DNA from: Gyrodactylus bullatarudis | Lineage: Eukaryota; Platyhelminthes; Monogenea; Gyrodactylidea; Gyrodactylidae | Assembly: GCA_012064415.1 (NCBI GenBank) | Contig: SSNU01000041.1 | Span: forward strand, 194,330 to 258,329 | Reading direction: 5' to 3' | Length of the DNA stretch: 64,000 nt | In this document: one piece after another, positions 26,094-38,300 of the stretch | How the letters are laid out: every line of letters begins with the position of its first letter | How positions within the stretch are numbered: position 1 is the first letter of the stretch | Notes under the pieces: generated by a model | What the model was told of the DNA's origin: nothing | Seen by the model: the letters and a program-made list of their open reading frames with translations, nothing else | The model's database searches: none | Program-made: the position numbers and the translations under genes

Positions 26094-26836
26094 ATGCATT
26101 TAATATTGAAAAATCTTGAAGGAAAATCAATCTCTGTGCCTTTTCAGTTAGATCAAGGAGATCCTGAAGCATTCACAGATAAATTAATAGAAAAACTTAA
26201 TACGAGTCTGCTAAATTCAGTTTATTATCAGGAGATTGATGAAGACGACGACAGAAATTATGAAAGTTATATCCCTGCTGATTTAAACTTGTTTGTATGT
26301 TCAAGCTTTGTTTCATTTTTTATCAGCCAAATACTGAAATCGCTGATGAAGAACACGAAGAACTGATTACCACTCAAGAATTCAATCTTGAAAATATGAT
26401 AAGAATCATGCAGCTTTTCAAGAAAACTCGAGAAGACATGGGTATGATTAGATTTCAATCAATGTTAGATATTTCTCAGAAGGAATTCATTCAAATCATG
26501 AAAGATTCATTTGGCAAAAAAATTTCGCCCAGCCATTATTCACGTAATGAAAATTTGAAACTATCCATAATTGCTTCCATTGGTTTTATCAAAGATATTG
26601 TTCAACCTTGGCTAGCCCATATCTATCAGAGTAAGGAAATTTCCTGCAACCTCCAGTCAAAAGATCGCAAAGGAAAGATTAGCAAAGAGGCCATATCTGT
26701 ATTGAAGCAGGAATATAAAATTCATCATTTCCCATCCAGAAAAAGATACAAAGAACTTTCTGAGGAGTTGAATGTTGAACTGAAACAACTCTCAAGCTGG
26801 TTTTATCGCTATCGGAAGAAGAGGAGAACTATGTAG
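26094..26836 (+). CDS. Divergent POU/homeodomain-like protein
   Basis: Two exons, 26094-26294 and 26327-26836, join in phase over a 32-nt GTATGT...CAG intron and encode 236 residues. The N-terminus is acidic (EIDEDDD). Residues about 90-168 resemble a POU-specific domain: LFKKTREDMGM parallels the FKxxRxxLG helix, and SPSHYSRNENLKLS then PWLAHIY parallel SQTTICRFEALQLS and the KWL end. It carries about nine extra residues between the first two helices. Residues 178-236 align to a homeodomain without gaps: Leu16, aromatic 20 (Tyr), WF at 48-49 and Arg53 are all in register. However Asn51, nearly invariant in homeodomains, is Arg (WFYRYRKKRR). The protein ends right after helix 3. The homeodomain call is fair; the POU half is an inference from pattern. 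An AATAAA follows at 26883. Confidence 0.62.
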
Positions 26837-26882
26837 GAAAAACCTTCAAAGCACTCTATTTTTTGAAATACTCTATTTTTAC

Positions 26883-26888
26883 AATAAA
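26883..26888 (+). terminator. Polyadenylation signal AATAAA
   Basis: AATAAA 46 bases past the stop of the POU-like gene. Confidence 0.5.
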
Positions 26889-27824
26889 TTTCTAACAAAC
26901 TTGCACAATCTTGTCAATGACGTTATTTTCAAAGAAATTTTTATGAACTCGAGTCATTCATTAAAACTAAGAACTTGAAATTTGTTATTGAATGATATTT
27001 TCTATAATTTAAGAAAATGAATAGGTTATGGCCACAACAATATCAAATCTGATTCAATAATTCTATATTGTAGCTGTAAAATGATCCTGTTGATTATCAC
27101 TAAATTCTTACTGAATAAATTTCTGAGCAAATATAATAGACTCCATTGTTCAGCACGAAAAAATTATACCAATATTTTGTATATCATATTTTATTATTCA
27201 TAGGAATATTCTTATATAATTTCAACATTGTTGAATCAACAATAATAAAACGGGGAATTTCATTTGGAAATAACACGGTCTTCTTCTGTATATTCATCGA
27301 CCCATAGTATATAATGTTTATTTTATCAATAATCTGAAATCCAATGTATTAAAAAAACAAATATATATATGGCAATTTGCCATTTTAATTTTTCTGATGG
27401 TTCTTTCATCTCTTTTTAGTTGTTCTTCTTTTCTTTTTAATCTTTTCAATGTCTGGAAAAAATGGCCAGCATTATGACAACTTTTCTTTGACAAGTATAG
27501 TCTCTTTGTTATTAGTTAGTTAATTAATAATCTAAACACATGTACAATGTTTGTACATTTAGTAGTAGACAATAAATGTTATAATGTTTTATAAAAATTA
27601 GTATACATTTCAAGTACACGTATATATATATATATATGTCTCGGTATGTGGTTATAGAGAGATGGTGGGAACAAAACAAAAAATATTCTTGGAATTTTCG
27701 AGTGGATATGGAAGATTTTTGAATGTCAAGTAAAAAATTAAATCATATTCTTGTACAACCTTCTTTCTCTGGAGAGTATGGGTAGGAGTTCTCAGAGTGC
27801 AACATGTTCTATTTTTCTCTGATA
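26889..27824. other. Convergent intergenic region
   Basis: Between the 3' ends of the POU-like and SH3-adaptor genes. AT-rich, with TA runs near 27360 and 27622-27638. It presumably holds the adaptor's 3' UTR. No exon was seen. Confidence 0.45.
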
Positions 27825-30800
27825 TTAACGTTTAGTAACACCGGTAAAGATTCCATTCGTCTTTGTGACACTATGACCATTTTTTAAATCCTTACCATTA
27901 TGGAGATCATCGCCACCGTTAAGTTGGGCATCAAGACCCTTAGACAAGTACTTGGCATCTATTTGCATAAGAATGGTTTTTACACGCTTCAATTCAATGA
28001 CATCAATCGCTCGGGATTTTTTTACTTCGTCAATCTCAGCCATTAGAGATTGAATACGTTCAGTGAATGCCTTCTGAGTTCGACTCAGTTCAAGAGCAAA
28101 ATTTTCATTTGACTCTTCCAGATGGCAACTTTGCTTTTTTATGGTCTGTATTTGAAGCTTTGTTTCGCGTAATTCTAGCTGAAGTTGTTGATAATCTTTG
28201 AGGATTTGATCAAATTGCACGTTCGATGAAGAGGTTCCATGAAGTTTATGATCAAGGGATTCTAGAAAGTTATTTAGTTTCATTATCATAAGAGAAACTT
28301 ACGGGTTGAAGCAATCTTTTCCAAGTTGTTATTCTCTTGTTGGTAATCTGAGCTTGTCTAGAAAGAAAGGAAATCAAGAATTTTTTCATTGTAGCTATCA
28401 GGTATTACAATAACCATTGTTAAGGAAGAATTGGGACTCGAAGAAGCATGAGATAGTGTTTATGTGTTTGTGTGTGGTAGATTGTTGATGCAAAATTAAA
28501 AGTATTAGCCAAAGAAAGAGGAAGAAAGAACATGAGAGATTAGAGTGGGTTTTTGTGAAATTTTTAGGGTATGAGTTTCAGATCAGAGGAGGGACTACCT
28601 GTTCAAGTATTCTAGAAGGTAGCCTTTTGTTTGTCTGCCTCGGTCTGTCAGCCGTCAACGGACTCAAATGTGAATGTTTGGGTTCATTATTAGTTTTACT
28701 CACTTCTATAAAAATACAATAATAATTATTATCAACTTGGAAAGTTAATCAATGTGTAAATTGGTTTACCTCGATTATTATTTGCCTGGTATTTTACATT
28801 CGAATTGGCTTTGGCTAGAGGAGTTATTGGATGTTCAATGGTCATTTCGTTAGCTGGAAAGAGGTCACTGTTCTTGTAAATTTTAGCCTTGCAACTTTTT
28901 GTTGACTGAGTCTTCTCACTGGGCGATTGGACTAGAAGGGAGGGATGACTTCGTGCATTGACAAGGGATGATGGAGTCGATCGTAATGTTTCCACCTTTT
29001 GCTGGGGTATTGGTTCGACAAAATTGTCCGGGAAAAGGCCAGTTGCTCGAGTATTTTGATTGTAACCCTTCCACCAGCCCTCATCTGGTAGATTCTTGTC
29101 TATTATCACAATGATATCATCAACATTGAGGATTATTTCGTCTGGCTGCTTTGGGGAGTAAGGGAATTTGACTCGAACCCTTTCCTCTCCCTCCTTCTCT
29201 ATGCTTCGTTTTTTCTCCTGTTCATCTTCTGGTAAAGAAAGAATTTAGTTAGAATTGAGAATAATAATCAAGCTGATCCTGCTAAACATTATTCCAATAC
29301 ATCTCTATTGATAAGCATTAAAATTTTAATTTTTTTAAAAATCTTTTCTTGTGTTGAATTTTTTGTTCAAAATATGGATGGACATACGAGTATCAGAATT
29401 ATTTTTATCAAATAAATCCGAATAATAAGTTACAAGACATGTAGAACAGCAAACTGATTTACGTCTTTCTTTGCGCTTCAAAGAGGATAAATCAATAAGG
29501 GAACATGAAGTTGTCGAGGACAATGTTGGCTCTTGAACATAGCTACTGGATGAAATGATGACTGGACTATTAACATATGTCGGGGAACTGTTGTTATTGC
29601 TATTAGTCATAACTCTGTGTTCAAGTATCAAATATTGAAATGATTCCGAAATAGTAAACTGACAGTCACGTGATATTAATAATCCCCAACAAACAAGAAC
29701 AAGATCAAGAATAAAGTGTTGAGAGTAGCTACTTTTCTATCCATGTTATATCGGGGCTCATTCGAGTGTTAGAAATTCAGAATAACATGTAAAAATTAAA
29801 AATTTTGTAAAAAGAACACACTTTCTAGTTTATTTGCATAGTTGGCATCAAATTAATACAGATAGTTTGAAGAATAACAAGACCTTCAAAACGATGGTAA
29901 ACTGAGACATTGTCTATATTTGTATGATCATATTTCTAACTAATAATAATGCTCATCTCTGTCTCTCTGTCTACTTTTTGTTGATTCTGAATTGTATTTT
30001 AGACGAAGAGAGACAGATCGAGAGATGGCAAGATTCGAAAAGAAGACAAGAAAGGTAGAAACGAGAGCATACCTCGAGAAGAATGCGAAATGTGTATTAT
30101 ATTTTAGAAATGATAAATAATAATGTCCAATTTTAGGATGACCTCAATAACAAGACATGGAGGGGTACTCTCTTTAATCAGTTTCCGAATGAATTTATAA
30201 AAAGGTAAAATATTTGATATGAGTAGTCGTCTTTTACACGAAAATCTATTGGATCGTCTGCAGTTTGAAAATGTGCATATATCTCCCATAAAATATTCCA
30301 AGAGGTCTCTTACCATGTGTTCAGAAATCATATGATTGTCAATTGTGATCAGGACTAGTATTTCAGCGTACACCAGAGATTACCCAATGCAATGAGCTCA
30401 CGAGTCGAATGTTGAATTAGCTAATGTAGCCTATTTAAGATATAGAGATGAGAGTTAACTATTCCTACAAAAAAGCTCAATCCTTTTATGAGTCCCATGA
30501 TAAAATGGATCCTTGAATTGTTGAAGTAATAAAAATCCGTAAAAATTCAATTTATTTCAACTTGAAAGAAATTCGTCATTATTGTGGGGAATCAAACTGT
30601 ATATGAATTATTTTCCATTACTCTAGCTTTAATTGCAATTAGTACATTATCATTATCAGAAGCTTGCTTTCATTCTATCCTTGTACCCTCTACTGCCCTA
30701 TGAAATTAGAGGTCAATTTTAGTAAATCTTATCACCGAATTCTTATCAGACTTTGCATTAGCCTAAAGTTAGGTTGAAGCACAAAAATACATCAAGAAAA

Positions 30801-33800
30801 ATGTTTAAAATGGAAGAAAAAGAAATGAAATTTAATTTAATGAAGAAAACACAGTTAAGAAAGTTTTCTCGGAGCAACTTTCATAATTATTTAATACACA
30901 TTTCTACATTCATGTAGTGCGTATGTGTAGTTTAGAAAAATTTCAGAGACAAGAGTCAATCAAAAAATGCGTTTACAAAAAAACGTTAACAATTATTACA
31001 ACTAAGTACAGATGTAAATTAGCCTTGACTAGGGGGTTTGCTTTTCCTATGTACTTGATATTATTTTAAAATTTTACCTACTAAAAAAATCTTACAACCA
31101 ATAAATCATGACTTATCTGATCAGATATGATTTTTCACCAAAAATAATTGTATTTCGTATTCATGTTTTATTCATTTATTTGTAACTATACTTTAAAGTA
31201 GACATGCAAATAAAAAGTAATCAGATGATTTTAATTAAATTCTCAAATATATTGTTAATGCAAAGTTTGATATTTTGAAAATATATCCAGACTCACTTTT
31301 ATTAGTATGACCATTTTCGTTGGCCGGAATCTAGTTTAAAAAAAGATGCATAAATTTTAGGCACAATTATCTGATTGTATGATTAATTATGATTGTGTCA
31401 GGACCTTAACCGACAAACTTTTTAATGAAATAATCAGCTTTAACTTTCGATTATTTTTTCTCTTATACACTCAGTTTTTTAGCACATTCTATTCCTACTA
31501 ATACACACACTTATATAGTATGTAGACAATGGAAAAAATTATTAAGAGTATATAATCAAAATTATTATATATACAGTTATCTCGAGGTGTTATGTAGGGA
31601 AATCACGGTACGGTATTGATTGACATCTGAAACTAACTAGGTACTACCTTGTAAGTAGAGACATTTATTGAGATATAAACTACTATAAATTTTTTGATTC
31701 CCTCAGATTGATTATAGTGAACAGAACTGTCTGAAAGTAATCCCTGGAAAAGCTTCCTTCATCAGAATGATTTTAAAACTGAATTCAGGTCCTAGAGAGC
31801 TTCTCACTTATTACGACCAAATTTCAATTTTGATTATCTGTATCATGATATTGAATTTTTGCATAATCTGGTAAAATTAGACCTTAGAATCCTTTCGCAG
31901 CCCCTCCCTCCCTCCCTCAAAGTATTCTAAGGTAGAGTCTGGTCTATGATCTCTACATTGTGGCTTCTTCTTTAAAAAAAGAAACGTTTTATCATCTTCT
32001 GGCAAGACGAAATGTTTTTTTCTTCAGATGCATTGCATTTGAATCAATAGAGAATTGATTCAATGATATTTTCTCGCTATTTATTTTATAACTCTCGATA
32101 CACTGTACACAATTTCAACTACTCAGGGTATATTGGTAAGCATGAAACTATCCGTCTATGCAGTTTATCCTCAAAGAGAATACAGTTTAAAGAAATAAAT
32201 TGAATTTTAATATTCATCTCTCATACACTAACAAGATTGCGCTTTGTTTTACGCATTAGTACAAGAGAATTTTTAGATTCCAAAAATAATGAATGTGCAT
32301 TTGCTAGGAGAAAATCTTTTGAATATTTTTTTCACTCAGGTCCCAGTGCAGTCCTAGGGGAGAATATTTGACTTTTTTACTAGACTATTCTACTTTTAGG
32401 GGAAGTTGTCAGTGGCTATAATAGTAGTAGCTAGTCAGTTAACAAGAGTCTTGAATATTTTAATGCCAAAGTTTGAATACAAATCAGTGAGACTGGCCAC
32501 GAATTTTCTCAACTTGATAAACAACAATTCTATTACAGATGAATTCTCTCAAGGTTACTTTTTACTCAAGTTATGCTGCATTACAGAGAACGAGTCTAGC
32601 TAGCACAATTTGGTCTACAATTAGTACTAGGTGAATATCTGTTGATTAATTAATAGTATAGATGAAAATGATTACAAAAATACACGATGATAAATGAAAA
32701 AAAGTCTAAAGAACAGGTATCATTATCATGATACAATAGTTTTAATGTGTTTTTTTGTTTATTTTTTTTTCTTTTGCGACCATTAGTACACACATTTAGC
32801 TGCAGATGAGAGTAGAATAGATGTTACAATTAATTACTATTATTAGCTAATATAATTGCTTCTATACCAATATCGCTAAGCAAATCATACAATGATCTAA
32901 AGACTATAGACCAAAAATAACATTTTCATAGATATGTACAGCGAGAGAGAGAGAGAGGTGATATTTCAGAAGAAGTATTGCATCAATTAAATCAAAAATT
33001 CTCATGTTCCACTTTAAAGTCACTTGACTAAGTGGTTGAAATTACGTTCGGACTTTTTGTCTGAGTACTCTATCAAATTTCTATCTTTGAGAAATTTCGT
33101 GTATGCTCAAGATTTTATTTTGTCTAGCCCAAAAAAATATTACGAATAACGCGAATCAGAGACCAACTAATACCAATTCCTATTAGAAGGAAGAGGATCA
33201 CTGATCACACGACAATCGATACATAAAATGCTCTGATGCGATCTGAATAAACGAATAACTTAAACTGTAGCTGTATCATGATTAGATGACTAATTTTCCA
33301 ATTTAACTGCGAACAACTCGTCCCATTTTATTTTCCTACATGTATATAATATATATAATTATAAATCATCATCATCATCATCAACTATTTAATTTACTGC
33401 AGATAATTTTACTTGTATGAAAATCTTTTCCCCATTTCGTCTCATCATGAGGGGAACTGTATGAAGGAAGGCTGTCGATATTATGATAATAATCCAACTA
33501 TAGAAATATTATTGATAAAGTAGCAGTGTAAATGTTAAATGCTACTTCATACATTCTAGATGGAATTAAAATGAGGAAAGTGGCCCTCACCCCTCCCCAC
33601 TTAAAAAAACTCTGACATGACCTGTGAGTGTTTTCGCATACAACAGACGAGTATAGTAGAATAAATAAAACCTACAAAATTTGAATATTTCCTAGAATCT
33701 GTAGTATTAATACCTGTCCTCAAAAGAGTATTCTTGTTGTTTGTACATTAGTTCTCTCCAGAATGTACACTTAAAAGTATTTATATATAGATATCGGAGA

Positions 33801-34942
33801 GGAATTATTAGTAGGTGTTTTTTGCATTTTTTTCAAGATTAAAATATTTTTGTAGCAATACTCTACCAATGATCCTCAGTGGGGAGATAGAGAGTACTCT
33901 AACCAAACAACCAACACAAAATTATTCTCGTTCTATTAAGTATTAGTAAGGAAATTCTACATGTTTCCTTTCCCATGTACATTCTTCTTTAGTCTTATGA
34001 AATTTTTTTTTTAGATTTTCACTAATGCTTACTTGGCGAAAAAATGCATATTGATTTCAAAACATTTGTAATATAAAAACGTATAGTAGAGATAATTTTT
34101 GTAAATCATTCCGATGACTTTCAGAGAGCGGGAGAGGAAAAACAACGAACATACTTGAAAGACAGAGTGGATAAGAGACTGGGTTATTTTTGTTGTTATT
34201 ATTATTATTAGGGAGAGTGTGTGTATTTCAGAAATAAGAATTTTCAATATACAGAGAGTTATCTCCGATTTCAACCAAGTAAAAAGATTATAATAAATTC
34301 TCTCAGAGAGAAAGAATTTTAGGAAGGAACTCTTCTCTTCTTCCACCCACTTACTAAAGCGTATTAAGAATAGAGGACTGTCCAAGAGATATTTCACTAA
34401 ATTAAACCGAAATTACTTGAATCAATCAATACAATGTAGGAATGAAAATAAGCATTAAAAAATGAACTAAAAGCTTACCCTTGCTGTCTTTGAATCATTA
34501 ACAGGGAGCTGCTTTAGTTGAATTTGTTGGCCACTGAAAATATTGCCTAGACCTATACCGATAATTTTTTTACCTTGGGCTGGAGAATTATTTATGGTCG
34601 ATATCATTTCATGTGACTTTGATGTTTCGTTATTGAGACGAAAGTTTGATTCTCCCCTATCATCATTAGTAGGAGCAATGGAAGACTTGAGAACCTATAT
34701 TAATTATTTAGAGGATTTTATCGAAACTTAGTGCTAATCAAGTAGTATGGGTATAATCGAAGTTGAAGACAACAAAAACTCACCTTTACAAAGTTGTCAG
34801 GGAAGACACCAGTTTTACCATTTAAAGTGCCAATATACCAGCCATCTTCAAATTGAGATACATTTTTTATTACATCACCTTTCTTGATGGTTAACTCATC
34901 AAGTTCATCTGCTTTATAATCGTATTCAACAATAACTTCCAT
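27825..34942 (-). CDS. CIN85/CD2AP-type SH3 adaptor with C-terminal coiled coil
   Basis: This family links receptor signalling, Cbl ubiquitin ligases and actin/endocytosis. Seven exons join in phase: 34942-34784, 34694-34479, 31330-31297 (34 nt), 29228-28770, 28705-28599, 28357-28303, 28261-27825, giving 488 residues. SH3-1 is residues 1-53 (VEYDYKADELDELTIKKGD, then GWYIGTLNGKTGVFPDNFV). A linker carries GIGLGNIFSGQQIQLKQLP, like the corresponding CIN85/CD2AP linker. SH3-2 begins after a charged stretch (VKFPYSPKQPDEIILNVDD, then GWWKGYN and GLFPDNFVE). A Ser/Pro-rich region follows with a basic PRQTNKRLPSR, then a C-terminal coiled coil of about 90 residues. Vertebrate members have three SH3 domains; only two are found here and the phase chain leaves no gap for a third, so this may be a reduced member. 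Confidence 0.85.
29388..29610 (-). CDS. Possible alternative first exon of the SH3 adaptor
   Basis: An open frame starting ATG at 29610 (MTNSNNNSSPTY) ends at a good donor (ACTC|GTATGT) at 29388 in phase 1, the same phase as the 34-nt exon, so it can splice to the exon at 29228 and keep the SH3-2 frame. It encodes a Ser-rich stretch and a cysteine cluster (KRKERRKSVCCSTC). Use of this exon would give a form lacking SH3-1, as known for alternative promoters of the CIN85 gene. The frame is also open upstream of the ATG, so an internal exon is possible. There is no transcript evidence. Confidence 0.4.
29611..34478 (-). other. Large introns of the SH3 adaptor gene
   Basis: Non-coding apart from the 34-nt exon at 31297-31330. 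It contains poly-T/poly-A runs, GA repeats (about 32940-32957), an ATC run near 33366-33383 and many stop codons in all frames. No element with terminal repeats was recognised. Confidence 0.55.
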
Positions 34943-35380
34943 AATAAATTGATATCCAAAGAATCTTTAAATAATCTTCGCTCAAATTTAGTATATTGAT
35001 GCTCTAGAAGGATTTAGTTGGTCAATTAAAATTTTTATGCATATTTTGAACAGTGCGGTGTTTAGCATAGGTAACAGTTCAAATGAGCTTGATTTAATTA
35101 AACAAATAATTGTGACGGATAATTAATTTTAGTTTAAATCAATGAAATCAAAAATGTCAAATTTCAATTATTTCTAAGACTTGCAAATTGCAATTAAAGT
35201 TATCAAAATTATTGATAAAAATTCCAGGTCAATCTGATAAGAAGTATTTTACAGTGTCAAGTTGACGATTAAACAGATAGATTGAAGATAAATACATTTA
35301 TTTGATTTCAAATTTGTATAATTAATCAAGTGATAAAATAGGAAAATTTGGCAATCATGATAAATAATAATTTGGCACAT
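34943..35380. other. Intergenic spacer between PTP and SH3 adaptor genes
   Basis: 438 bp, very AT-rich, between the stop of the upstream PTP gene and the start of the adaptor, both minus strand. It should contain the PTP 3' UTR and the adaptor promoter. No distinct motif is strong enough to name. Confidence 0.45.
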
Positions 35381-38300
35381 TTAATTATTATCAGCAGTAA
35401 GTTTGGAAAAAACCCCTACAGTCCTGTTTATACCGCTGAGAATTGAAGTTATAGTTCTTTTTGTGTTCTCTATAGTGGGAATAGAATTTTTTTGTTGAGG
35501 AAGAACAATTTGAGGCAACTTTCGTTTGACGCGACCGCTGATAAAACTCTGATCGAAAAGCTGCTCGTTTGGTATCTTTGGAAGCACTCTCGCTTTCTTC
35601 TGAACTTTGTCATCTTTTTGTACTTCTGTGATTATTTTTTTCTCTTTGTCATCGCACTCATTCAGCTCATTAAAATCCGTACTAAAACTTTTATCTGGTG
35701 TTGTATTCAGCTCGGATTGGAGAATTGGAAAATTATCAAGTGAAAAGGCATCATCCCTTACAACTACTCGGATTGGCTTGAATTTTCCTTCCTTATATTG
35801 TTGGTAAATTTCATAAATGCAGGAATAACAAAATGAATATTCAGTCTGAAAAAGAAATTTGATCAGGTACAACTATTTACTAGGGAAGTTATTAACTGAG
35901 GGCGATTTCTTTTCACTGTTTCTGTTGCATGGAAAACATCAAACTCTGCTTCTGAAATCAGCCTCTGTAAGCAAATGCTTACCACACAGAATATTCCACC
36001 CCTAGCAACTCCATCACTACAAGGAAGAATTTTGAGTGAGAACATTTAAAGCCTACTTTGTCACTACTAAAACAGGACTTGTAATTTTTGAAATGTTATT
36101 CACTGAATTCGATAGCCGAATTAGATTTAAAAATTTACTGCAATCCTTCGGTGTTGGGAGGTCATCTGGCCAATCCTTCAACTTGAGCATGATAAATTCG
36201 CGAACTTCTTGCTTTTTCTTTTTCGTCATGATCTAATGAGGGATTAGAATTGTAACTCACATTCGATAAGGATATGGGAGGCTTTTTCAGGATACTATAA
36301 TAGAATATTTCAATGTTGTCCTCTTCCTGTAGGATTCTTTGCTTAAGGGTCACTTGTACGATGCCGTATTGTGTAAAGGTTGGCGTTTCAGCGTCTGACT
36401 TTATCTCATCAGGCCAAAATTTGGGGAAGTTTGACTGAAATCGAGAAAAGATTGATTTATAAAAATATAGATAGATGAACGTAGAGTAAAAGACACGTAC
36501 GTTCATTACATCATTCTGATTGAGTACGGCCATAATAAGAACTTGATGGTCGATTATTAACCTCCAGAGATCATTTACCGTATTTCTTAAAGGCCATTGA
36601 GTAACAATGAATTGGTTTCTCATCTTATAACCCTGAATAATTTATATTTTTTATTATTTATGAAACTACTATAAAGTAACAACAACATTTTTTTTAAATT
36701 AAGAGCGATTAATGGAGTTGCAACATAATTAACTCGAGATTACTATCTTAACTAAACCGACAACAATTCTAGGGACGTCTAGAAAGTCAACAATATACAG
36801 GAATTGATTTTCAATAGAACAAATTTAAACTTTTAGAGGCGCATACAATCAAGTACACGTAACCAAAGTGCATTTCATTTAAACTACACATAGTCTTTGT
36901 CCCAGACTCTTGGGATGGCGTCGTCTATTAATTTTTGATCTTTTGATACAAATAAAATTGAAATCAAAAACATGCCCTCTTGTTTGATGGAAAAAACATA
37001 ATTTCTATCTCTAGACAACACAAATCTGTATTATTCGATTCATTCAATGTTAATAATATTGAATTTCTCATCAGCTTGATTAATTTCCAATTTACTGATA
37101 TAACCGGTATATACAGTAAAGTAGCTAATCAAGCTGGATTTGTGAATGAAACAGAATTACTATAGACAGAGTATATTCGTCTATTCCATCTACAATATAT
37201 ATATATGTGTGTAGCATTGGCTATCAATCATGTGAGTTTTCATCTATGTATTCGCTATTGTTGTCTCTTGCTTTTGAAAAAAAATTCAATTTCATTGTTG
37301 AATTCTTGAAACTAAATCATTTATCCATCATCATCAGCATCATCATTTTTTTGATTGCCTTTCAGACTACATCAAATTTATTAGGATATTTTTTGTACAT
37401 CAATGTACTATCAATAAAATAGAAGGGTTCAAGTCAAAGAGTAAACCAACACAGTCCATTGTGAAATTCAGCTAGAGTTTATTGTCGATAAAACAGTTCA
37501 CGCCTCAGCTCAAAGTAGCTGTTCCCGGGGTTAATCCACGAGTCATGAGTAGGGCGACCAGAAAAAGGCATACTTTATGATGAAAAAAGGCAATTTTTAA
37601 TTCTGAAAAAGGCAAAAAAAGGCAAATTCATAAAATCGAATGTTTCTCACGAGAAGCATCCCAAGAAGATATCTGCTGAAAGCGGACTTAAAGGAGATCT
37701 CATTAAAAATCCAAAAAGTAGCTTTAACAACATAGTAAAGCATAAAAGGTATATTCATATAATCGAATATCTCTCACAAGTAGTGATTTAAAAAAATTAA
37801 TCAATTCTTCAAGCCTTTCAAGTGAATAGAATGAGAATGAGATGTTGAGTTGGATAAGCCATTTCTATTGGCTGTTTACCGAGTCCCCCCTAAAATTAGA
37901 TTCAGAAAATGAAAATTTAACTAAGATCAAGATAAACAAGGGATAAAAAATTTGCACAATCCTTGAAAAAAATGAAAAAGCAATCCTTTTTAAAAAAGGC
38001 AAAAAAAAGGCAAGCCTCCTCGAAATAGTCAAAAAAGGCAAACTTATTTCTCTTATTAATAGGTTCAGAAATAAAAGGACTGAATTTTTAATATTTTCAA
38101 AGTATTTTAGACTCACTCTCAAAAAAGGCAAAAAAGGCATTTTGGTCGCCCTAGTCATGAGTAATGACACAAAAGCATTCATTCTCTACTTTTTCCTTTT
38201 TCGAACCACTGAATTCTTACTTCCACTTGGATGAAAATAGGTGAGAGAGAAATAATAGTTTTAGTTGACAGCCCCCCCCCCCTTTCCCCTCTCATCTCAT

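Noticed and set aside
30104..30373. 89-codon minus frame inside the SH3-adaptor intron
   Set aside because: No similarity, no matching phases with neighbouring exons, and biased AT codons.
36162..36261. Read-through of the 28-nt PTP intron as a frameshifted pseudogene
   Set aside because: GT-AG ends are present, the phase is restored exactly to the conserved WPD region, and the flanking exons are intact, so an intron is simpler than a lesion.
37865..38182. 105-codon minus frame as a transposase remnant
   Set aside because: It runs across the right end and target duplication of the MITE and has no transposase motif; it is a low-complexity A/T reading.
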